Origin: Chelonoidis abingdonii
Lineage: Eukaryota; Chordata; Testudines; Testudinidae
Assembly (NCBI RefSeq): GCF_003597395.2
Contig: NC_133774.1
Coordinates: 49,394,705-49,458,704 of the forward strand
Length of the DNA stretch: 64,000 nucleotides
Direction: 5' to 3'
The notes under the pieces were generated by a model, which was not told where the DNA came from, searched no databases, and worked only from the letters and a program-made list of their open reading frames with translations. Numbering within the stretch: position 1 is the stretch's first letter; the number at the start of each line of letters is the position of its first letter. This document shows, piece by piece, positions 41,301 to 53,300 of the stretch. Made by a program: the position numbers and the translations under genes.

Positions 41301-44300
41301 AGGGTATTCCCAGTGCCTATATAAAAAACCCTGTACCTATTCCATTTTAAATTTACAAAGATAATTTGTTTCTGTCTTTACTAAAAGTTTCTTGTTATAA
41401 GAACCCGATTGTTTTTTTTATTCTGGTGTGGACCCCAGGGGACGGGGTCTGGATTCGCCAGGGAATTGGTGGGGAGAAGAGGAGGGAACGGGGAGAGAGA
41501 GAGAGAGCTATTCTTTCTGTGTCAGAGATACTCTCTCCAGGGAGAGTCGGGAGGGGAGAGAGAAGGAGGGGAAGGCGCATTTTCTCTGTTAAGATCAAGG
41601 AGTTTGAATCACAGTCATCTTCCAGGGTAACCCAGGAAGGAAGCCTGAGAGAGGCACGGTGGGAAAAGGATTTTCTTCCGTTGTGTTAAGATCTAGAGGG
41701 TCTGGGTCTTGGGGTTCCTCGGGCAAGGTTTTGGGGGGGACCAGAGTGTACCAGGCAGTGGAATTCCTGGCTGGTCGCAGTGCTACAGGTTCTAAGCTGG
41801 TAATCAAGCTTAGAGGAATTCATGCTGGTACCCCATCTTTTGGACGCTAAAGTTCACAGTGGGAAATTGTACCATGACAGCCAGCAGGAAGGTTGGTGAG
41901 AGAACTCCCACAGTCTCTGTTGTCCCTGAGGGCTTATTTCAGAACACTTGAACCTCCTGTCCTGACAGGGGCCTGACTTCCCCTCCAGGAGATGTTTTTG
42001 TAGTGGTGGGTTGGGGGGGAACCAGGGCCCACCCTCTACTCTGGGTTCTGGCCCAGGGACCCTAATGGTCCTAATGTTGGCAGCCAACCTTTCACTGCCA
42101 GAGTAGCTACATTTCACTGGGCCACTTCCCCACAGCTCTCCTACTTCTCCCTTCTTCACCCTTACCTTGGGGCTCCCTTAGCAATGGTTTGAGGGTGTCT
42201 TCATTAACCAGCTGTTCAGCCATACTTGCTGTCTTCTGCCTGGCTGGAGTGAACCCTTTTTATAGTATCAGCAGGGCCTTAATTAGAGTAAGGTGGTCAC
42301 ATTAGCTTAATGGCCTCACCTGACTCTGCAGGTTAATTAGAGTCAGGTGTTCTCATTAGCCTGGAGCAGCCCCTGCTCTGGTCAGTCAGGGAATAGAAAA
42401 CTGTTTAATCCAGTGGCCAGTATATCTGCCTTCTGGTATACTCAACTGGCCTGGGTCTATCACACTCTCCTCATATGGAAGGTGTTCCATACCCCTAATA
42501 ATTTCTATTGTCCTTCTTGGTACCTTTTCCAAATCCAGTATATCTTTTTTGAGATGGGGTGAGCAGATCTGCACGCAGTATTCAAGATGTAGGCATACCG
42601 TGGATTTAGATAGAGGTAATCTGATATTTTCTGTGTTATTATCTCTCCCTTTCCTAATGGTTCCCAACATTCTGTTAGCTTTTTTGATTGAGCAGATGAT
42701 TCTAGAGAATTATCCACAACTCCAAGATCTCTTTATTGATAGGGTCAGCTAGTTTAGACCCCATCATTTTGTATGTATAGTTGGGATTATATTTTGCGAT
42801 GTGCATTACTTTGCATTTATCAGCATTGAATTTAATCTGCCATTTTGTTGCCCAGTCACTCAGTTTTGTGAGATCCCTTTGTAGCTCTTCGCAGTCTGCT
42901 TTGGACTTAACTGTCTTGGGTAGTTTTGTATCATCTGTAAATTTTGCCACCTCAGTGTGTACTCCGTTTCCAGATAATTTATTAATATATTGAATAGGAC
43001 TGGTCCCAGTACAGATCCCAGGGACACATCACTATGTACCTGTCTCACAATTTATTCCTACCCTTTGTTTCCTGTTTTTTAACAGGAGTGCCTGGCAATT
43101 CTTTCAGGATCTTGACAGGATCCTTAATTTAATGACAAGCTTTTTGTTATCTTAATCACCCTGTCTCTGTTTATAAACAAACTCGCTGCCCCAAAGGCTG
43201 TACTGTTCCCAGCTTCAGAACTAATCGTATATTACACTCAGGCTTACCTGCGTTGCAGTTAAAACTCCTCCACCTGGGGCTAAGGTGAGTAGACCTCTGG
43301 TATGAAACTTGGGGGGGGGGGTAGGAGCTTCCCTGGCCCCCCCTCAGTGATGCCCCTGTGCCTAAGTACCTTTACAAATCTGGCCCTTGCTTCCTTTTTC
43401 AAAGATGTCCTGGACTCAAGTACAGGTTACATTATTTTTCATGTAATGTTGGGAGTATATAATTTTTGCAAGTTTTGTTATAACATAATTACTATTCATG
43501 GTTTTCCTAAGATATTGACATAGTTCTAGATTGAAGCTGAGTTTACTGTGGTAGCACTGCTTAATAAAATTGTGGGTCAGACTGTGTCTGGATGTTCCAG
43601 GGATGTGCAAAGGGAAGGGAGGGTGTGAGAATCACAGTGCCTGTGGGTACCTGGGCGCCTTCCTAGCACTCCCAGGGCTCGAGACACCCCTAAAAGGGGA
43701 GGAAGTGGGCAACAGAGATGACTGAGTGAGGAGGGTGTGAGAAATATGCTGCATTCCCTAAAACAGATGGTGGTAGTTGATTGGTAACCTTTGAAGGCAC
43801 AGAACTATGGGTCACAGATATAAGAAAACAGGAGGTAAAAGTAATTAAAATATATATATATAATTAAATTAGAAAATATTGTGTTTTTAAATAGAGCTTC
43901 CATCACTGACCTCAATTAGCTTCAGCCAGGGACCACCTCAAGAAAGAAGAACATAAGAGAGGCTGTACTGGGTCAGACTAAAGGTCCATCTAGCCCAGTA
44001 TCCTGTCTACCAACAGTGGCCAATGCCAGGTGCCCCACAGGGAGTGAACCCAACAGGCAGTGATCAAGTGATCTCTCTCCTGCCATCCATTTCCACCCTC
44101 TGACAAACAGAGGCTAGGGACACACCATTCCTTACCCATCCTGGCTAATGCCATTAACAGACTAACCTTCATGAATTTATCCAGTTCTCTTTTAAACATT
44201 GTTATAGTCCTAGCCTCACAACCTCCTCAGGCAAGGAGTTCCACAAGTTGACTGTGCACTGTGTGAAGAAGAACGTCTTTTATTTGTTTAAACCTGCTGC

Positions 44301-47300
44301 CTATTAATTTCATTTGGTGACCCTAGTTCTTGTATAATGGGACAAGTAAATAACTTTTCTTATCTACTTTCTCTACATCAACTCATGATTTTATTACCTC
44401 TATCATATCTCCCTTAGTTTCCCTTTTCCAAGCTGAAAAGTCTAGCCTCTTTCATCTCCCTCATATGGGACCCATTCCAAACCCCTAATCATTTTAGGTG
44501 CCTTCTCTGAACCTTTCTAATGCCATATAAGTGTAAAGGAATTGAACTTCAACATCTTAAAACCAGGGGCCCCTTAATCAGAAAAGGCTGAGAGCTCTAA
44601 ATATGCAATTCCGTGACAGTAATTTTTTTTATTTGCCATCATTATAGGTTTAGATACTGACATGTCTGGATTCTGAAAACAGAGAGAAAGGTGAGTATAT
44701 TCATACAACAGAATGCATGTCAACAGTTTGAATTTGATTAATTAGCACTTACAGAATATTTTCTGGGAAAAAAATAGGCTCATATGTTTAGACTATTTAA
44801 AGCAAAAATACTAGTCTTTGTCCAAAACCACTCTGAAGCATGTTCTAACACTAGCATAATATAGCTTGAAAGCAGTTTGGTGAGGAGCAATATCTTACTG
44901 CAAGAGCTGTGTCTGAAGCTGAAATAGACGTGAGCTTGTAAAGTGTGGCTTTCTTTAATGGCCAGAATCACTCTTGATCTACATGCTGAACCCTAGGAAA
45001 CCTCCCCTGCTGGCAGACTTGGAGTTACTTAAAGTGGATCCCATTTCCTTACCCATCCTGGCTAATAGCCATTAACAGACTTAACCTTCATGAATTTATC
45101 CAGTTCTCTTTTAAACATTGTTTAGTCCTAGCCTTCACAACCTCCTCAGGCAAGGAGTTCCACAGTTGACTGTGCACTGTGTGAAGAAGAACGTCCTTTT
45201 ATTTGTTTTAAACCTGCTGCCTATTAATTTCATTTGGTGACCCCTAGTTCTTGTATAATGGACAAGTAAATAACTTTCCTTATCTATTTCTCTACATCAC
45301 TCATATGATTATACCTCTATCATATCTCCCTTAGTTTCCTCTTTTCCAAGCTGAAAAGTCCTAGCCTCTTTCATCTCTCCTCATATGGGACCCTTCCAAA
45401 CCCTCATCATTTAGGTGCCTTCTCTGACCTTTTCAATGCCCATATAAGTGTAAAAGGAATTGAAACTCAACATCTTATAACACCAGGGGCCCCTTAATCA
45501 GAAAAGCTGAGAAGCTCTAAATATGCAATTCCGTGACAGTAATTTTATTTTATTTGCCATCATTATAGGTTTAGATACTGACATGTCTGGATTCTTGAAA
45601 ACAGAGAGAAAGGTGAGTATATTCATACAACAGAATGCATGTCAACAGTTTGATTTGATTTAATTAGCACTTACAGAATATTTTCTGGGGAAAAAATTAG
45701 GCTCCATATGTTTAGACTATTTAAAGCAAAATACTAGTCTTTGTCCAAAACCACTCTGAAGCATGTCTTAACACGATGCATAATATAGCTTGAAAGCAGT
45801 TTGGTGAGGAGCAATATCTTACTGCAAGAGCTGTGTCTGAAGCTGAAATAGACGTGAGCTTGTAAACGTGTGGCTTTCTTTAATGGGCCAGAATCACTCT
45901 TGATCTACATGCTGAAGCCCTAGGAAACCTCCCCTGCTGGCAGACTGTAGGTTACTTTAACGTGGAAGTAAATAACTTTTCCTTATCTACTTTCTCTACA
46001 TCACTCATGATTTTATATACCTCTATCATATCTCCCCTTAGTTTCCTCTTTTCCAAGCTGAAAAGTCCTAGCCTCTTTCATCTCTCCTCATATGGGACCC
46101 ATTCCAAACCCCTAATCATTTTAGGTGCCCTTCTCTGAACCTTTTCTAATGCCCATATAAGTGTAAAAGGAATTTGAAACTTCAACATCTTATAACATCC
46201 AGGGGCCCCTTAATCAGAAAAGGCTGAGAAGCTCTAAATATGCAATTCCGTGACAGTAAATTTTATTTTATTTGCCATCATTATAGGTTTAGATACTGAC
46301 ATGTCTGGATTTCTGAAAACAGAGAGAAAGGTGAGTATATTCATACAACAGAATGCATGTCAACAGTTTGATTTGATTTAATTAGCACTTACAGAATATT
46401 TTCTGGGGAAAAAAATTAGGCTCCATATGTTTAGACTATTTAAAGCAAAAATACTAGTCTTTGTCCAAAACCACTCTGAAGCATGTTCTTAACACAGATG
46501 CATAATATAGCTTGAAAGCAGTTTGGTGAGGAGCAATATCTTACTGCAAGAGCTGTGTCTGAAGCTGAAATAGACGTGAGCTTGTAAACAGTGTGGCTTT
46601 CTTTAATGGGCCAGAATCACTCTTGATCTACATGCTGAAGCCCTAGGAAACCTCCCCTGCTGGCAGACTTGTAGTTACTTAAAGTGGTTGCAATTTTTCC
46701 TTTAACGAGTGTGTAGTAATCCAGAAAGTTAGCAGTGCTAAACTTGGAGCTTCTCCTGATTGACAAACCAGTGATGGAGGCTGCTGATGATAAAATGGCC
46801 TATTTTGCTTGAGGAATGAATTACTCTCTAGAACCTTGGCCCTTGCTGGTTGAGGAAGATGCATTTTGCATCTCTTTTGTCTGTGGTGTTGAATCCAAAG
46901 ATTCCTGTGTTATCACGCATGCTGTGTGAATCCTTGCTTATGATCACTTCACTTGCATATGTGTACTTCAGATATGAATCTGTAGTTTGTGCAAGCCATT
47001 TTCCATACTAGAGTTATACTCTAGTGTCAAGTAACAAAAGACCAAGTCTGTGCCACATACACAGATAAATAAATTATCTTTTTTTTTTTTTTTTTTAACC
47101 ACAGGTTATTCTGTTTATTTGGGAGGAATAAAGACACATTTTTTCATACAAGGGTTGCCACCTTGCTTAAATTATATAAGGTGGGTGAAGCAAAATTTGC
47201 ATCCAAAAGAAAGCTGTTAATGTTTCATATAAATAGAATTTACTTTCTTCATAAATTCTGAGTGAGATTAACATTTGGAAAATTACAGAATCTTCTAAAG

Positions 47301-50300
47301 TTCCCAAAAGAAAATACTAAAGACAATATAGTAAAATCGTAGAATCATAGAATATCAGGGTTGGAAGGGACCTCAGGAAGTCATCTAGTCCAACCCCCTG
47401 CTCAAAGCAGGACTAATTCCCAACTAAATCATCCCAGCCAGGGTTTTGTCAAGCCTGACCTTAAAAACCTCTAAGGAAGGAGATTCCACCACCTCCGTAC
47501 ATAACTCATTCCAGTGCTTCACCACTCTGAGTGAAAAAGTTTTTCCTAATATCCAACTTAAACCTCCCCCACTGCAAGTTGAGACCGTTACTCCTTGTTC
47601 TGTCATCTGCTACCGCTGAGAACAGTCTAGATCCATCCACTTTGGAACCCCCTTTCAGATAGTTGAAAGCAGCTATCAAATCCCCCCCATTCTTCCGCAG
47701 ACTAAACAATCCCAGTTCCCTCAGCCTCTCCTCATAAGTCATGTGCTCCAGCCCCCTAATAATTTTTGTTGCCCTCCGCTGGACTTTTTCCAAGTTTTTC
47801 ACATCCTTCTTGTAGTGTAGCCCAAAACTGGACACATTACATCCATATGAGCTCTTAACAATGTCGAATAGGGGAATGATCACCCTCAGATCTGCTTGGC
47901 AATGCCCTACCGTTATACAGCCACAAATCTGTTAACAAAGACACTCTCTTGGAACAAGGCACACTGTTGACATACCAGCTTTGCCATCGTACCCCTAGTC
48001 TTTCTCAGAACTGTGCCCTAGCACTCGTCCCTATGTCTGTGAACAGTTGAATGGATTCTCTCATTCCTAAGTGCGGACTCTGCACTTTCCTTGTGAACCT
48101 CATCAGGTAGTTTGTCCAGTCCTAACTGTGCTAAGGTCTCTCTGTTATCCTATCCCTCCTTCCAGCCTATCTACACTCCTCCCAGCTTTAGTGGTCATCC
48201 TGCAAAACTTGCTGAGAGTACATTCCATGCCATCTCCAGATCATAATGAAGATATGAACAAAACCGGCCCAGGACCGACCCTTACTTGTCGGCACTCCAC
48301 TTGAAATGCTGCAATAGACTAGGGCCGGTGATCGCTACCAACTGAGCCCAGACAATCTAACCAGCTTTCTATAATCTTACAGTCATATCGTCGCAGCCCC
48401 ACTTCATTTAACTTGCTGGCAAGAATAACTGTGGAGAGACCATATCAAAAGCTCTTCTAATAGTAGGAATAACACATCACTGCTCTCCATTCATTCCTGC
48501 AGACCCATTATCTCCTCATTAGAGCAATTAAATTAGCAGGCATTGACTTGCCTTGGTAATACTGCTAACTGTTGATCCTTGATCACTTTTCCTCTCCTCT
48601 AAGTGCTTCAGAATTGATTTCTTCGACGACCGCTTCATGAATTTACAGGAACAAGAGTTAGATACCGCTGTACAGTCCCGATCATTAAATTCAACACTTA
48701 TCAAGACTACAGATGGGCCAACTACAGTAGCCTTTTTCCAGTCATCCGGGAATCTCACTCGTTCCACATGAAAGCTTCTCAATGCCAACGGCTCTGCAAT
48801 CACCTCCGCCAATCTTTAGTACCCTCAATGCAGTGCATTCGGCCATGGATGTCATGTCCGTTTTCTAAATAGTCCCGAACCACTTCTTTCTTCAAAGAGG
48901 GCTGGTCACCTCTCTCCCATACTGTGCTGCCCAGTGCAGCAGTCTGGAGCTGACCTTGTTGTTGAAAACAGCAAAAAAATAATTGAGTACATTAGCTTTT
49001 TCTACATCCACTGTCACTAGGTTGCCTCCCTCATTCAGTAAAGGGCCCACACTTTCCTTGACTTTCTTCTTATTGCTAACGTACCTGAAGAAACCCTTCT
49101 TGTTACTCTTAACATCTCTTGCTAGCTGCAACTCCAAGTGTGATTTGGCATTCCCGATTTCACTCCTGCATGCCTGAGCAATATCTTTATACTCATTTGT
49201 CCAAGCTTCCACTTCTTGTAAGCTTCTTTTTTGCGTTTAAGATCAGCAAGGATTTCACTGTTAAGCCAACCTGGTCGCCTGCCATATTCACTATTCTTTC
49301 TACACATCAGGATGGTTTGTTCCTGCAACCTCAATAAGGATTCTTTAAAATACAGCCAGCTCTCCTGGACCCCTTTCCCCCTCATGTTATTTTCCCAGGG
49401 GATCCTGCCCATCAGCTCCCTGAGGGAGTCAAAGTCTGCTTTTCTGAAGTCCATGGTCCATATTCTGCTGCTAACCCTTTTTCCCTGTGTCAGGATCTTG
49501 AATTTGACATCTCATGGTCACTGCCTCCCAGGGAAGGAGGCTCCCATCCACTTTTGCTTACCCTACTAACTGTTCTCTGTTTGTTTGTGAGCAGCAGGTC
49601 AAGAAGAGCTCTGCCCCTAGTTGGTTCCTCCAGCACTTGGACCATGAAATTGTCCCCTACACTTTCCAAAAACTTCCTGGATTGTCTGTACACCGCTGTA
49701 TTGCTCTCCCAGCAGATATCAGGGTGATTAAAGTCACCCATGAGAACCAGGGCCTCCAATCAAATAACTTCTGCTAGTTGCCTGAAGAAAGCCTCGTCCA
49801 CCTCATCCCCCTGGTCTGGTGATCTATAGCAGAATCCCACCACAACATTACCCTTGTTGCTCACACTTCTAAACTTAATCCAGAGACTCTCAGGTTTTTC
49901 TGCAGTTTCATACCGGAGCTCTGAGCAGTCATATTGCTCTCTTACATACAGTGCAACTCCCCCACCTTTTCTGCCCTACCTGTCCTTCCTAAACAGTTTA
50001 TATCCATCCATGACGGTACTCCAGTCATGTGAGTTATCCCACCAAGTCTCTGTTATTCCAATCACATCATAGTTCCTTGACTGTGCCAGGACTTCCAGTT
50101 CTCCCTGCTTGTTTCCCAGGCTTCTTGCATTTGTGTTTGGCACTTAAGATAACTCGCTGATTGTGCTGCTTTCTCGGTCCGAGACAGGAGTCCTCCCCTC
50201 TTGCACTTTCCTGCTCATGCTTCCTCCCGGTATCCCATTTCCCCACTTACCTCAGGGCTTTGGTCTCCTTCCCCCAGTGAACCTAGTTTTAAAGCCCTCC

Positions 50301-53300
50301 TCACTAGGTTAGCCAGCCTGCTTGCCAAGATGCTCTTCCCTCTCTTCGTTAGGTGGAGCCCATCTCTGCCTAGCACTCCTCCTTCTTGGAACACTATCCC
50401 ATGGTTGAAGAATCCAAAGCCTTCTCTCCAACACCACCTGCGTAGCCATTCATTGACTTCCACAATTCGACGATCCCAACCCAGGCCTTTTCCTTGCACA
50501 GGGAGGATGGACGAGACTCACGGGGAGGATGGACGAGAAGCATATAAAACATATATCTTGTAACAGATTAAACTATATGAGTAAGTAAACATATCATAAA
50601 CAAAGCCTGGAGATTCTTTTCTTTACAGTACATGCTAATTTTGATACTAACAAATTTCATCAAGTAAAACGTCTCTATATTTCAGAGTTGGTTCAATGGA
50701 ATAAAATCCAATATGGAAGTTCTTGAAACAGAATAGTCTCAAAGGAGGTTGTAAAACCTAAAGATCCTAGGAGAACTAGGAATTCCAGCATCTAGGGAGA
50801 ATTCCCAGAGATGATATCTGACGAACTAGTAGGAGTAAAAGGCTCCTTTATTGCTTTAGCTCCTGTGAGTTTGCTTTTTCTTGAACCTGAGACTCACAGT
50901 TACTACAGTAAATTATATTTGTTCGTATTTTCTGATCTCTTGCACTATTTGATGAACAAACCAAAATGCTCCAGGAAGAACTGTAGCAAGAGAAATTGGT
51001 AGCCATTACAGTCTTCCCAGCACAGACACCTGGACTATCTCAAGCTTGCCAGTTTTGCAACTAGAACTGTGAAACTTCAAGACAAATTGTTTGCCAAGAT
51101 TTTGTAATTGAATAGAACATTGACATCCTAAAACAAGTTATATTTTGGTTTTACTGATTTTGACAAAGTAGTATTCCTAACTGTTTATTCTACCATTCCT
51201 CTGTTTTCTGAGTTTCCTTATGCCCTAGTATCTTGCAGTAATCTTTATTCTTATGTCACAAAGGTTGCCCATTGTTGGTGTTTCATAAGCCGTAATTCTT
51301 CTTCAATTAACCCTCCTGCGCATACACTGTATGGGTGCAGGATCAAGCCCTTTTTTGCAGTAACTGTGAATTCTCCATATTATAAAATACATCTCTTTAA
51401 ACTAGATCAAATTATCATTTCAGTATCCCTCCTTGTCTCAGTCCCTTAAAGTGTTGTATAATTATAACACTTTAAGTATATTTTTAGTCTCTTTTGGAAA
51501 TCATATTTATCATATGACAGTAGTAATTTTCTCATCACTTAACAAATTTGTTTCTCCTTCTCCCTCCTAACTTGCCAATAGATCTTTGAATTTGCATCCT
51601 TGGTTACTGGATTATATCATAATGCTTCAAATTTAGTCTCTCTAAGGGACTGCATGTTCCAAATTTGTTCTTAAAATCCATAAATCGGTATGAAGAAGGT
51701 TCTTCTCCTCAGTGATCTTGTCCTCTTGTTGTTTTATTACACTTTTAATTGTCAGTGTGGTTGATCAGATTTATATTGCTGATATTAAAATGTTGTTGCT
51801 CTATACAATTTTGCCATGCGTTGGCAACAAAAGATTTTAAAAAGTCTCTTTAAGGAAATTTACCCTAAAATACAATGTTGAGGCAACAGTATGGGCAGCG
51901 AAAAATACAATGTTGGCAAAAACTGTAAGCATGTCAGTCCTCTGAGGTACCAGCTGAGGTACCTGGTTCAGAAATTTCAGTCAATCCTTCATAGGAAGGA
52001 GAAAAAATTCTATATTTTCATTGACTGAAGAACAGGCACGGTCACAGTTCAGGACAACTGCACCTGTATTTCCCCTCAGTGGTCCAACGGGGGCACCTGC
52101 TCTCAGGTTTCCAGCTCCCCAGTCACTGCCTTTCTTAGGTGAAGTCCCATGTCTCTCGCTTCTGGGGGTGGTATTTCCAGGCTGCGCAGTTCCCTGCCTT
52201 CACTGTGTCGTTCACTGCAGAGGCACTGGCAGGCTGCGTAAACACACCTGCTTGTTTTCTGTTCAGAGACTGATCAAATTATAAAATTCTTATAAACAAT
52301 TCTTTCTGTGTAAGCCTATATTATTCTTAAGGTACAAGCACTACAGAAAAACCATATTAAAAACAATAAAAAAAACCCTACACACGTGCTTAGAAGCTTA
52401 CCAGAGATTACCCCTACCCCAAGATGAGTTCTGGAGCAATCCTTCCAAACTCACCCAAGGGGTTTCTTTTGTGGTTACAAGTTCATCACAGCTTCCACTC
52501 AGAACAAGCACACAGTCTTATGGGCCTCAGTAGGCCCAGTTCTTCTAACCCTTCTGCAAGGATTGGGGCCCTCTGTGGCCTAGAGGTCCTGCCCATTTGC
52601 TGGATCAGAAAGAAGGCCCTGAGCCAGTTTAAAACCAGGCTGTTTATCTAAAAATCCTTTCTTTGTCTGTTGATCCTTGGAGAATCCAGTTTGAATTAGT
52701 ATATGCATACCTTTCCAAGGGGGGTGTCATCAGAGGACAATAATGGAAGAAGTATATTAGCATTCCCCTCCTACTGGAGAAGGAACATACAATTCCTCAA
52801 TTACACATATATAATTGCATTTGTAATACAATAGAAACCAAAGGTATTACACCTAATTCAGTAAGGATTAGCTTAATTCAGTAAAGTTTATCTTCATTCC
52901 ATAAAGTTTGTTCAGGATATTACAGGACTCTACTGTAAGTCTGTCACAGTCACATCTATTGGTGTCATGACAAAAAATGACTATAAAACCGATGAAACTG
53001 CCTACAATAGCATGTAGCCAATCTGTGACTGCTAGTAGAAAATATCCCCAACAGGTAGTGATGGGACACTGTATGGGGAGGGCTCTGAGTTACTATAGAG
53101 AATTTTTTCCCAGGTGTCTGGCTAGTGGGTATTGCCAAAATGCCCAGGGTTCAACTGACTGCATATTTGGGGTCAGGAAGGAATTTTCCCCCAGGTCAGA
53201 TTGGCAGAGACCCTGGGTTGATTTTTTTTTTTAATTTTATTGCCTTCCTCTGTAGCATGGGGCATGGGTCAATTGAAGGTGAAACTAGGATAAATGGTGG

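Larger units (their letters stand above)
47338..50510 (-). mobile_element. Nearly full-length CR1 LINE
   Basis: The 3' end at about 47338 has the CR1 signature (minus strand CCAACCCTGATATTCTATGA and TTCTACG). From 5' to 3' on the minus strand come an ORF1 esterase-like region, an endonuclease, a reverse transcriptase and a conserved C-terminus, about 3.2 kb in all. Frameshifts are sparse at 48900-50500 and dense at 47880-48900. No target duplication is expected or seen. Confidence 0.9.
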
